DNA from: Chrysoperla carnea
Taxonomy: Eukaryota > Arthropoda > Insecta > Neuroptera > Chrysopidae
Direction: 5' to 3'
DNA length: 64,000 nt
NCBI RefSeq assembly: GCF_905475395.1
Contig: NC_058339.1
Location: forward strand, 39,875,172-39,939,171
Under the pieces are notes generated by a model, which saw only the letters and a list, made by a program, of their open reading frames with translations, was not told the DNA's origin and did no database searches. This document shows positions 1 through 9,435 of the stretch, piece by piece; within the stretch, counting starts at the first letter, position 1, and each line of letters begins with the position of its first letter. A program made the position numbers and the translations under genes.

Positions 1-3000
1 TTTAAAACATGCAGTATCGGTATGCCGTACTCGTCTTGTTCACTAAAATGTCCTACCGCTCACGCTGTATAATGGCTGCAATTCTTAGCCGATACACATA
101 AATCATACTGCCCCATTATTATATGGCTTTGCACATTCAATGTTTTTTTGCGTTGGCGCAGGGTAGTAACGCGCATTTTTCTTTCGATCAGTATGGTTTT
201 CATTTTACAAGTTTTACTTCATTATAATATGAATTAACATTTGGATGTTGGAGCTTTATTTTCTTTTTAAGAAATTTTTGGAATCAATTTTTGACAGTTG
301 AAAGAGGTTTCATTCAAGCTGTGTGGTCTTCATTTCACTTCAATACTATGTATATTCGCAAACTAAATGGCTTTGAGCAAATTACACCGTACGATCTTTG
401 TTGAAAACCGAATTTTGCAAAAATATAGAATACGACATGAATTATCGTTGGAGGTTTTATTCGTTTATTTGCTTGCGCTGGGAAGTATTGTGTTTTTTTC
501 TTTAAACAAATAATTTTTGAATCAATTTTTGGCGATTGAAAGACGTTTTATTCGAGCTGGTGGTCACTGGAAACGTGTATTAGTGACTATGTTTGAACTT
601 TAGGCGCAAAATGTCAAAAATTTATAGTTATTTATCTTCGGGCCTATGGACACAAACTATTAAAAGCCACAGTTTCGAGAGTTATTAGGATTGTAGGAAG
701 GAGATGTCTTTCATAATTGAGTTTTTTTATTATAGTTTTATTGTCTTCTACCTCTTATAGTTTGAAAGAGTTAAGTTTCTCTGGGTTTCCTTTTTTGTAT
801 TTTGGCTATGGAATTTAATGACAAAGAAAAAGACACATAAATACACAAATAATTGTAATGATGGAAATAGACGGACTACGTCAGCTCATTTTGTGAAATT
901 TCTTCACAAAAAACAGGATAAAATAACAATCTTGATTTCAAACTGTTGAAATCGTATATGGTTAAATTATTTTACTGGTGGGTTAATATCGCTTAATTTA
1001 TTGTCTCCGTTTCCATGTAAAAAAGGATATATTGGAATAGGATAAAAGCAAAATATTTGGAATTTGTCTGCTATTATAAGCAAAATATAATTGTTTTTAG
1101 AAGACATATTGTTGATTATAGGTGTTACTACATTTTATCACAGCAACATTGTTTCTATAATGTCGAATTAATACTGATATTTATGATTTAAATCCGATTT
1201 CTATCTTAAGTTTACTCAATTTCATCCGCTCTCTTTCTGTCTTTATGCCAAATTTTTTAAATATAATTTCGGTAATGCATGCTAAAAGGACATGAATATA
1301 TTTTTAAACTAAGTGTACACAGAATAAAGCTACCAACATACAAGTTAACATAAGCACAATATAGTTATATGTATACCAAAAGTAAGCATATATTCTATAC
1401 AAATATAAAACGTATGTATATTCAAACAATAGTTTTCAAACCACAAATATAATAAAAGAATAATAATATTAGGTATTAGTATTGTTATTATAACTTTAAA
1501 CCGCTTATGAATAAATAATATTATTAATAATATTTATTAAATAAAGATAGATATATATCATTATACTTATATGTCGATATCTGTTTAATAAATATAGAGA
1601 TTTTACAGATGTTTCGTGTTATAATAATACGGGAAAGTTTAATACCTTTGCCACTAATGAGATATCAATTATATGAATACAACTTTAGTTACTAAAAGAA
1701 AAGCAACACACAGAATGATTATCCATGTGCATTTGTTTTCCAATAATAGAAACAGAAATGACATGCTTAAACACAAAATTTTGCTTTTACCATTCATTTA
1801 ATTACAAGTTGACTATTGTGTTTTGTGGACTAAATGTGGTTTTACATAGCTTTTTTTTAAGCGCTATTTTTTGGTGGACATTTTATTATATTTTCAAAAT
1901 ATAACGTAAGGTTATGAGGAGGTAAAGATTCAATAGACAAGCGCTTAAGTTTACAATTTTTTTCTCTTTTATTATATTTAGCGTACTAAGTAAAGGTTAT
2001 CGTAGGTCAAAGGTCAAAGCATGGAAAAAAAGTCACTATTATTAGGCGCTCAAAGATTAGACAGCCTGTAAGAATCACTTGTACGGTTTTTAATTTTTTA
2101 ATCAAATAAATTATATTATGCTGTCTTTTGATTGAACAGTAAAGATTACATATTTAATAGAGCACTGTCAGTTATGAACCATGGTACATTATGTTGATGT
2201 ACCATAGTTTACACAACTTGTACCATTAATGATATTTTCGGAAAAATACATAGTGTTGATGAATAATAGTGGTATAAAAATAAATTATTTTGATTGTATA
2301 TTATTATTTGAAAAAAAGGCTTTAAAAATATATTGATATAAATTTTGATCACTGGTACTACACTTTCCACTATAATATTTTTGAAATAAAAATTTTGATC
2401 CCAGTAGTATGTGTAGATATTATATTTACTGTTCTCACTGAATAATAATAAATTTAATAAAATTTATGATTATGTTTTTGTTCATGTAAGTTTTAATGTA
2501 AACTTTTTATATTATTTACTATCATCAATAATATTTAATTTGAAGGGAGGTAACCGGAATTATATAATATATATATATATTGGATTTTTGCGAAAATTTT
2601 TGCAATTTGAATTATAAATCATTTGTGTTATTTTTATTTTTAGAATTATGGATTGAGCAGATTTACTTAATTCTATAACAAACACGTGTTTAGTTAAAAT
2701 TATTGACGAAATTCAATAAAATTCAAATTTCATATGTAATATAACCCCTTATAAAAAAATTGTCCAAAAAAGTGGAATTAAAAAGCTGTATTTGGTATCT
2801 CCTTTATCAAAAATTTTTTTAACATGTGTGCCTATACCATGTTTTTGAAAGATTTTTGGAGCCCGAAAATATGAGACTATTTTACAACAGAAATATTAAA
2901 ATAATATTTTATTAGCTATATGTTACAACAAGTAAAACTTTTATTAATAACTTCTTTTTAGACAATGTGATTCTGCTATTTATAGGGTTACATAAGTTTA

Positions 3001-3780
3001 GCAAAATAACTCCCATTTCAGTGGTAACATCTTATTGAATAGCTCTGTATACTAGCACCGTTTATATCTCCGAAAAAATTATCAATTTTTTGATACTAAA
3101 AAAAGTAATCTGTAAAGCTTATTAAATTCCTTAAGAAACTTCTTCAACCGTCCTAAAAAAATATCATAATATTTGAAATGATCTATATTTTATCGAATTT
3201 AAGTTGGATTAAAAATATTAAATCCTATAATCACGATGGGTATTATATTATTTTTGTACTAAAATATTAAACTTGAAATTATTAATCAAATAAATTGCAG
3301 ATTACGAATGTATTTTAAGATGTAAAACCTAAATAAATATTACCAAAAAATATATAATAAAAAAATCTTAAATCTATTATTATGTGTGTGACAAATTTTA
3401 TTTGGTCAAAATATTAATAATATTATTTATTTACATTTATGTAATTCTATTCAATAAAAATTTTTTATATAAAATATACACAGTTTTTAAGAAGTGGGGT
3501 GCATATAAAAATTATTTGATGTTTATTTTGGAGACAAAAGCATATTTAAGTAGAATACCTACTTCATGCCCTTTTTTGGTTAAACTTGTACACTTCTGTA
3601 CAAAAATTAACGGAATTCGCAACTAATGTGTAAAAAATATAATAAAAAGTATCGTGTATAAATCATTTTCCAATTTAAAAATTAATCTGGTCAAATTTGC
3701 TTACAAATATTCGGATGTTTTCCACACCAACCTGACTATTTGGTAAACTAAGTAAATAAAAAAATTCTTTTAATAATAAA
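1..3780. other. AT-rich intergenic DNA, no gene seen
   Basis: No convincing coding sequence, RNA gene or complete element is visible. Open frames are short, low-complexity and AT-driven. Minor structure: a direct repeat with copies near 281-328 and 519-564, a short perfect hairpin (9-bp arms 2181-2189 and 2197-2205), and a TA run near 2566-2580. Confidence 0.6.
281..564. repeat. Two-copy direct repeat, offset about 238 bp
   Basis: The segment starting GAATCAATTTTTGACAGTTG at 281 recurs as GAATCAATTTTTGGCGATTG at 519. Similarity continues for about 45 bp (GAAAGA-GTTT-ATTC-AGCTG-TGGTC in both). It looks like an old local duplication or two fragments of one repeat; no coding potential is seen. 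Confidence 0.5.
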
Positions 3781-3981
3781 AATTTTGGATCCCAGTTACG
3801 CAGATTAGCTCCCGTACTCCTCCTAAACAGATGGACCGATTTTGATGATACTTTGTGTGTGTGTTCAAGTGGATCCGATGGTGGTTTCGAATTACTATCC
3901 GGACCACTACAACCTTTTTTGAGGGTTACGCACCAAAAAAACTGAAATTCCTTAAATGGTGGGAGCGCATATAAATTATAT
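3781..3981 (+). repeat. Dispersed repeat family B, left part (split by the DIRS insertion)
   Basis: The text around 3832-3862 (GACCGATTTTGATGATACTT followed by a TG run), the 'gagggttacgcaccaaaaaaactgaaat' type stretch and the closing GGGAGCGCATATAAATTATA match, in order, the repeat at 39325-39690. The matching right part follows the DIRS element at 9110-9245. The family is unnamed here and non-coding. Confidence 0.6.
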
Positions 3982-4124
3982 ATTATACTGCAATTTTCGC
4001 CTCATGATTACATGAGTAGTGACATCTCTTGTTGCTACTTATAACCACGTTTTTTAGAGTTCAAGTTTTGAACTTGGCGCCTTCCTTAGAGGTAGCGGCC
4101 TTTTACTGTAACTATCTTCATAAC
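3982..4124 (+). repeat. DIRS left inverted terminal repeat
   Basis: From ATGATTACATGAGTAGTGAC to CTATCTTCATAAC this stretch is the near-exact reverse complement of 8918-9040. The outermost about 25 bases (ATTATACTGCAATTTTCGCC) are shorter than, and partly different from, the right end, as expected when the two DIRS ends are non-identical outside the shared repeat. Confidence 0.92.
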
Positions 4125-4619
4125 ATTTTTTCGTGCGAACATAACACACGTGTTGAATGTTACTGTGATAAATTTATAATTTAAAATTTTTTATATTAAC
4201 TGTGGATAGTAAAATAACCGTGTATTTATATATTACTTATATATAAAAATGGGTGGTCACAAGAGAAAACACTCCGACCACGGTAAATATGAAAAATGGG
4301 AAAAACAACTTCGAAGAATGAAACGCAAATTGAAAAATACAACAAACAGAGGGATAGTGTCAGTGCCGATAAAGAAAATTTAGAAGAAACAACTCCTCTG
4401 AATCGCTCAATAGATCATGGCAAGTGCATATTGGAATTATCTATTATTTAATTAAAAATATTGCATGTTATAAGTGATGCGTAAAATAAACAATATTAAA
4501 TAATTTTGAGATCCAGTCGAAAAATAATAAATTTAGTTTATTTATATAATATATTCAATCATAATATATTTTATTAAATTATTTTACGTATGTCATGCAT
4601 TTCCAAGAAGAAATATGAA

Positions 4620-4734
4620 ATTATAGACGTATTAAATATTTAATCATAGATATACAAAATATTTAGTCATAGACATATGAAATATATAACTATAGACGTT
4701 CAAAATATTTTACCATAGATTTACAAAATCATTT
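4620..4734 (+). repeat. 23-bp tandem repeat, five degenerate copies
   Basis: Five consecutive 23-bp units start at 4620, 4643, 4666, 4689 and 4712, each of the type A-(T/C)-(T/C)-ATAGA-(C/T)-...-AAATATTTA. The last unit overlaps the beginning of the first 201-bp unit (4726). All three frames contain stops, so the block is not an extension of gag. Confidence 0.85.
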
Positions 4735-5328
4735 AATTTAAATTAGTAACACCTGATTCTGATATGTCGCCATTATGTATAAAACTGTCAATAAATAAAC
4801 AATACCGTTGAGGTTATGCGAGACATAACACAATACGGAAATACACACGGCTGAGCTTATACGAGAGATAAGACATAGCCGAAGACATATGGTTGAACTT
4901 ACACGAGAGGTAAGGCATAACCAAATAAATCATTTAATTTAAATTAGTAACATCAGATTCTGATATGTCGCCATTATGTATAAAACTGTCAATAAATAAA
5001 CAATACCGTTGAGGTTATGCGAGACATAGCACAATACGGAAATACACACGGCTGAGCTTATACGAGAGATAAGACATAGCCGAAGACATATGGTTGAACT
5101 TACACGAGAGGTAAGGCATAACCAAATAAATCATTTAATTTAAATTAGTAACATCAGATTCTGATATGTCACCATTATGTATAAAACTGTCAATAAATAA
5201 ACAATACCGTTGAGGTTATGCGAGACATAACACAATACGGAAATACACACGGCTGAGCTTATACGAGAGATAAGACATAGCCGAAGACATATGGTTGAAC
5301 TTACACGAGAGGTAAGGCATAACCAAAT
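4726..5328 (+). repeat. 201-bp tandem repeat, three near-identical units, each with three stem-loops
   Basis: Units span 4726-4926, 4927-5127 and 5128-5328. They differ from each other at only a few positions, such as ACACCTGATT against ACATCAGATT, CATAACAC against CATAGCAC, and GTCGCC against GTCACC. Every unit contains three imperfect palindromes spaced by 10 nt; in unit 1 these are 4805-4838, 4849-4880 and 4891-4922. Each has a 4-bp outer stem, an internal loop of 3-5 nt per side, an inner stem of 5-6 bp and a loop with the core CGAGA. Stems differ between the three hairpins but pairing is kept: GGCT/AGCC, GGTT/AACC and CCGT/ACGG outside; CTTAT/ATAAG, CTTAC/GTAAG and GTTATG/CATAAC inside. 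All plus-strand frames are closed. The block may be an insertion, a satellite seed, or a cis-element of the retrotransposon. Confidence 0.92.
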
Positions 5329-5838
5329 AAATTATTTTCTTCTCTTCTCACAAAGATGGTACAAGGCCAGACAGACGACATATTAGAAATCGTAGATCGA
5401 GAATCTAATCAAGAGGCATTGTCGACAAATAACGAATTAGACAGAGAAATATTAAAAATTATCGGGGAAACACCGTCAGCAGAACCGCAAGAATTAAAGT
5501 TATCCTAGCATATTTCAACTCGGTAGAAAGCCTGGTTGAAAACAGGACGAACAAAAGAGATAAAAGAATTTCTTCTCCAAAAATACCCAAAATTAAACCC
5601 AGAATTATTCGCCTCACTCAATGATGGCTCCCTAAAAAGGGACAAATATTTTTCATACACTAAAAATTTAGCTTTCTCCGTATTATCAGAATTAAGTCTT
5701 GTTATAGAACCTCCTTTGAAAAAGAATAAAGAGGAAATTGGTTTTAAAATAATGCTATTACAATTGTGGGATACATCACAAATTTTAATTGACTTGTATC
5801 GGGGACAAACTGTAGCTAGAAAAGCTTGTATTCCTTGA

Positions 5839-6640
5839 GTCCAAAATCACGAAATCAAGACAATTCAAGCCAACAAGAATTCGTCGACACTAACTGAGGA
5901 ATCTGAGGTAAAAATCGCAGGGAGATTAAGCTCGTTCCTCAATAGATGGGCTACAATAACATCAGACCCTTTTATATTGCAATGCGTTAAGGGCTATAAA
6001 ATACCTTTTATAACGAAACCATATTATCGGAACCATCACCGGAGCGTAAATGGACAAAACCTGAAACTCTTGCATTAAAGTTAGAGATTCAAAGATTATT
6101 AAATCTAGGTGCACAGTTGAGGATCAATTTATTTCACCCTTCTTTATAGTTCCAAAATCTGATGGATTCAACAAGTTTATACTAAACCTTAAAAATATCA
6201 ATCAATACATTGCTATAGACCATTTTAAAACCGTCTGTAGGTTAATAGCACCAAGAATTTGTATGGGAACTATTGATCTTAAGGACGCCTATTTTTTGAT
6301 TCAGGGCATAAGTCATGTAGAAAATATTTATGGGTGTGGATTATGAATTTGAGTGCTTAGCGTTTGGCATTGCCAACGCGCCCTTTGTATTTACCAAAAT
6401 GTTAAAACCAGTTATTAATATTCTTAGAGAGAAAGGGTTTTTATCCGTAGTATATCTTGATGATTTCCTCTGCGTAGCCTTATATGACAATTCTTGCATA
6501 AAGAATTTAAGAGCAATGACAGAATTACTAACTTCTCTTGGGTTCATTATCAATTGGGATAAAAGTAATTTAAAACCTAGCACATGATTGATTTGGGGTT
6601 CTATATTGACACAGAAAAATTCTGTTTGGAGCTAACTGAT
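5839..6640 (+). pseudogene. DIRS reverse transcriptase domain remnant
   Basis: The frame after the gag TGA reads ...IAGRLSSFLNRW...GYKIPF (about 5918-6010), an N-terminal RT feature of DIRS elements. After frameshifts near 6010 and 6120 come SPFFIVPKSDGFNKF (about 6135-6180), MGTIDLKDAYF with the first catalytic aspartate (about 6262-6295), ECLAFGIANAP (about 6351-6385) and the YLDD active-site box at 6453-6464. GFIINWDKSNLKPS follows before a stop at 6585-6587. The domain would copy element RNA into DNA. At least three frame breaks and stops separate these blocks, so it cannot be translated as one protein. The order of motifs and the downstream RNase H and tyrosine recombinase exclude a Ty3/Gypsy element. 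Confidence 0.88.
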
Positions 6641-6749
6641 AAAAAACGAGAGCTTATCTTAAACCAAATAAATACCTTGATGACGAAATGATCTTGTAAA
6701 ATAATATTATTTGCTCAAATAATCGGTTCATTAATAGCTGCATGTCCAA

Positions 6750-7545
6750 CAGTTGAATACTGTATTTTGCATTGTAAGTTATTAGAAAAAGCTAAAACAG
6801 AAGCTCTTGCGCATAACAAAGAAGATTTCGATAAAAGTATGAAGCTACCAAATTATATCTTAGATGATTTAAGATGGTGGAAGGAAAATAAACCCAAAAC
6901 GTCACGAAAGATTAGAATGGCTATTTATAAAAAAGAAATTTTCTCAGACGCTTCGCTAACCGGATGGGGAGCATATTGTGATGGCAAGCAAGCTCATGGT
7001 TGGTGGAAATCAGAAGAAAAAGTGTTACATATTAATAACCTGGAACTTCGAGCTACCTTCCTAGCATTAAAATGTCTCGCAGCTGATCTCTTCCATTGCG
7101 AAATTTTGATCAGAGTTGATAATTCAACAGCAAAAGCATATATAAATAAAATGGGTGGATCACAATACCTAAACTTACACTTACTTGCCAAAGAAATTTA
7201 GGAGTGGTGCGAAGAGCGCAAAATTTGGCTTTATGCCTCTTATACTGCATCAAAAGACAATAAAGAAGCAGATAAACAATCTCGCATAAAAAATATAGAC
7301 ATGGAATGGAGTTTGGCAGATTACTCATGTAAACAAATCATAAAACAATTAGAACAAATCATATTTCAATTGATTTATTTGCGTCACGAGTAAACTCTAA
7401 ATGTAAAAAATATTGCGCCTTCAAGCGTGATCCAGATGCTATTGCTATAGATGTTTTTACAATTAACTGGGAAAGTCATTATTTTTATGCCTTTCAACTT
7501 TTTGCCTTAATAACACGAGTACTTCAAAAATAATCAACGACAAGG
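6750..7545 (+). pseudogene. DIRS RNase H and connecting domain remnant
   Basis: An open stretch (6767-7198) contains FSDASLTGWGAYCDG with the first acidic residue, HINNLELRATFLAL with the glutamate, and IRVDNSTAKAYINKMGG with the second aspartate. TAG at 7199-7201 stands where a tryptophan codon is expected (KEI-stop-EWCEERKIW). The same frame continues through ASYTASKDNKEADKQSR, which carries the last aspartate of the domain. Another frame then reads IDLFASRVNSKCKKYCAF and IDVFTINWESHYFYAF (about 7365-7500), the spacer typical between RNase H and recombinase in DIRS elements. RNase H removes the RNA strand during cDNA synthesis. No adenine methyltransferase motif was recognised, but decay prevents excluding one. 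Confidence 0.85.
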
Positions 7546-7639
7546 CTTCAAGTGTTATTGTAATATTCAAACCTAATAAATATCTTTTAACGTCTCCGCT
7601 TAGCAATCATCACCATCATCCAATGGTCCAAACACTTAT

Positions 7640-8591
7640 CCTGGCGGCCGCCAGGTTATCAGGGAAGAGAACCAGTAATAGATATTTTAACAGCGTCCCT
7701 AGCGGACTCAACATTAAAGCAATGCAATAGCGCATTAAAAAATTGGTGGATATTTTCTATAGGAAACGGACGTGATTCTTTCAATATTGATCCAAACGCA
7801 GTTCTGGAATTTTTATCACAAAAATTTAAAAATGGTGCAACATATGGGACGCTGAACACTGCAAGATCTGTTTTTTCGATAATATCAACAAAAATATTGT
7901 TTATGATCCATACATTTAGCGTTTTTTCAAAGGAATTTTCAAACTTAGACCCATAAAGCCAAAATATGATTCAACCTGGGACACAGAACCAGTTCTAAGT
8001 AAAACAGCCAATTTGTACCCGTTAACCCAATTATCTTTACAGCAATTAACGGTAAAATTGATAATCCTGCTGGCTTTAGGAACAGGACATAGAATGCAAA
8101 CCTTTGCCTTAATCTCAATAGACAATATCCCACAATACGAAGACAGCGTTCGAATAAAATTCCAGCTATCATAAAAACTTCTAGACCAGGAGCTTTGCAA
8201 CCGATTTTACATATCCCGTTCTTCGCGGATAAACCAGAACTCTGCGTGGCGAGCACGCTACTCAGATCCCTTGTCACAAAATCTTTAAGAGCCGATGAAA
8301 AAAGACTATTAATATCTATTCGCTACACAATGCTGGTTCATTTCTAACATTAAGTCGTTGCATAAAGGCTTATTTAACAGAGTGTGGAGTACATGAAAAA
8401 TTGTATGCCAATAGTAAGCGACATGCATCCACATCAAAAGCAGAAATCTAGATCTCATACGAAAAACAGCAGGATAATCCGAGAGATCGCAGGAGTTTGC
8501 CAGATTTTACGAAATACCAATAACAAGTCGATTTAATGACTTTGCGGAAGCAGTTCTTCTTAACTCTTCCAATGAAAACATATCGAAATAG
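7640..8591 (+). pseudogene. DIRS tyrosine recombinase (YR) remnant
   Basis: The N-terminal core-binding region reads REPVIDILTASLADSTLKQ and a following NSALKNWW block (about 7663-7745) up to about 7910. A frame change near 7915 leads to YPLTQLSLQQL and LGTGHRMQTFAL, whose arginine (codon 8092-8094) is the expected catalytic Arg I of the family. Later frames give SRPGALQPILHIPFF (about 8180-8225), SKRHASTSKAE (about 8415-8447) with the histidine and arginine of the second catalytic group, and EFARFYEIPITSRF with the nucleophile tyrosine codon at 8508-8510. The frame ends with TAG at 8589-8591. Such enzymes join the circular DNA intermediate to the target through a 3'-phosphotyrosine bond. Stops and at least three frameshifts inactivate this copy. 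The GC-rich palindrome CTGGCGGCCGCCAG lies at its start (7641-7654). Confidence 0.88.
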
Positions 8592-8643
8592 TCACTTATT
8601 TAATAATTATGACTATTAACAGATTGACAATTAGAGTAAATTG

Positions 8644-8645
<2 letters not shown>

Positions 8646-8698
<53 letters not shown>
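8646..8698 (+). repeat. 53-base A homopolymer inside the DIRS element
   Basis: An uninterrupted run of A lies between the recombinase stop (8591) and the internal complementary region (8722). DIRS elements do not normally carry a poly(A) tail here. It may be a homopolymer expansion, or poly(A) captured from an RNA intermediate. Long-read or PCR error could also alter its length. Confidence 0.95.
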
Positions 8699-8701
<3 letters not shown>

Positions 8702-8721
8702 TTCTCAGGCTCTGAACATCT

Positions 8722-8830
8722 ACTCATGTAATCATGAGGCGAAAATTGCAGTATAATTAAACGATCAAACGAACTTACCTGTACGTGAAGTTCGATCGTA
8801 ATTATACGATATTTTCGCCGAAATGATTAC
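8722..8830 (-). repeat. DIRS internal complementary region (ICR)
   Basis: Its first part (8722-8756) is the reverse complement of the outer left end (about 3982-4016). The second part (about 8751-8830) is the reverse complement of the outer right end (about 9030-9109). The two halves overlap in TATAAT, the probable junction core. In DIRS elements this region acts as the template that joins both ends into a circle. It confirms the element's boundaries independently of the coding remnants. Confidence 0.92.
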
Positions 8831-8917
8831 AGTCCCACCCATACACTAAATCCCTAGGAAATTCTTAAAGAATATCCTTTCCCATAATTCTCTCGAACAA
8901 TTTTTTAGGCTTTGAAA

Positions 8918-9109
8918 GTTATGAAGATAGTTACAGTAAAAGGCCGCTACCTCTAAGGAAGGCGCCAAGTTCAAAACTTGAACTCTAAAAAACGTGGTTA
9001 TAAGTAGCAACAAGAGATGTCACTACTCATGTAATCATTTCGGCGAAAATATCGTATAATTACGATCGAACTTCACGTACAGGTAAGTTCGTTTGATCGT
9101 TTAATTATA
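8918..9109 (-). repeat. DIRS right inverted terminal repeat with extended outer end
   Basis: 8918-9040 is the reverse complement of the left repeat. It then continues about 70 bases further through ATCATTTCGGCGAAAATATC to GTTTGATCGTTTAATTATA. The extra outer part holds an imperfect palindrome with GATCGAACTT opposite AAGTTCGTTTGATC, a plausible recombinase-binding arrangement. The element ends near 9109, where the surrounding family B repeat resumes. Confidence 0.92.
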
Positions 9110-9245
9110 TTATATTACAAAATATTATGTACCATGTATTTTTGATTGAGGGATTATTTATTATTATTCAGATATCTGAAAATGAATTTATAACAGCTAT
9201 ATGCAAGCGCAATGAGCTTCACTGCTGAAGGCTCTGTCGAGGCCA
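9110..9245 (+). repeat. Dispersed repeat family B, right part
   Basis: GGATTATTTATTATTATTCAG, AGCTATATGCAAGCGCAATGAGC and CACTGCTGAAGGC match the second copy at 39590-39660 (ATTATTTATTATTATTCAG, AGCTATATGCGAGCGTAGTGACC, TACTGCCGAAGAC). With 3781-3981 it reconstitutes one family B element interrupted by the DIRS insertion. Confidence 0.65.
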
Positions 9246-9261
9246 AAGGGAAGTTGTGCAA

Positions 9262-9435
9262 TGGATAGGAGTAAAATTTCGGCTTAACGGGATGGGATGA
9301 GATTTAGCTCGATGGGGACAGATTTAGTAGAAGGGGATGGGGTTTAGCGAGATCGGAAGGAGTTAAGCAGAATTAAATGAGGCTATGCGGGATGGGTTAA
9401 GCAGAATGTGTTTAGCGAGCCTCAAGGGATGGGCT
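9262..9435 (+). repeat. G-rich degenerate repeat
   Basis: Repeated short motifs of the type TTTAGC(G/T)(G/A)GATGGG and GGGATGGG occur about eight times, giving a G-rich, C-poor strand in an otherwise AT-rich region. Guanine runs are mostly 3-4 long. It may be a decayed minisatellite attached to family B. Confidence 0.6.

Larger units (their letters stand above)
4249..5870 (+). pseudogene. DIRS gag (ORF1) remnant, split by a repeat block
   Basis: The first part starts at ATG 4249 and reads a basic, lysine- and arginine-rich stretch (MGGHKRKHSDHGKYEKWEKQ...). It shifts frame near 4340 into a second frame that stays open to about 4440. After the repeat block, a second part starts at ATG 5356 and continues in one frame to 5835. 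It is interrupted by TAG at 5506 and 5524; the latter sits where a tryptophan codon would fit. This part carries a KYPKLNPELF motif near 5580-5610 and RDKYFSYTKNLAFSVLSELS after it, which resemble the conserved C-terminal gag region of DIRS elements, including an LNPE motif. TGA at 5836 interrupts the same frame, which then runs on into the N-terminal RT region. Gag should bind and package element RNA. The repeat-block break and the stops make this copy non-functional. Assignment rests on order and motifs, not a search. Confidence 0.7.
3982..9109 (+). mobile_element. DIRS-type tyrosine-recombinase retrotransposon, degenerate
   Basis: This is a roughly 5.1-kb element with the structure expected of DIRS retrotransposons, which replicate through a circular intermediate and integrate by tyrosine recombinase rather than a DDE integrase. 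Inverted terminal repeats lie at 3982-4124 and 8918-9109. An internal complementary region at 8722-8830 is the reverse complement of the two outer ends joined together. Between them, in order on the plus strand, are remnants of gag, reverse transcriptase with YLDD, RNase H and tyrosine recombinase. Both outer ends and the internal junction share ATTATA (3982-3987 and 9104-9109), which fits recombination at a short identical core with no target duplication. Many in-frame stops and frameshifts make it non-autonomous. Two odd inclusions are a 23-bp plus 201-bp tandem repeat block (4620-5328) and a 53-base A tract (8646-8698). Confidence 0.93.

Noticed and set aside
2181..2205. Perfect 9-bp hairpin ATGGTACAT/ATGTACCAT
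   Set aside because: Isolated, short and without context such as a terminator or element end.
4726..5328. CRISPR array
   Set aside because: Direct 201-bp units with no unique spacers, in a eukaryotic retrotransposon; it does not have repeat-spacer structure.
4420..5355. Possible GC-AG intron in DIRS gag (GCAAGT at 4420, pyrimidine tract plus AG ending at 5355)
   Set aside because: The open frame immediately before the donor and the frame starting at 5356 are not in phase without an extra indel, and retrotransposon gag introns are unusual. A repeat-block insertion is simpler.
7608..7654. Vector-like CATCACCATCAT and GCGGCCGC (His-tag/NotI-like) strings
   Set aside because: They lie within a continuous DIRS recombinase-region context with matching protein motifs on both sides; chance strings, not cloning-vector contamination.
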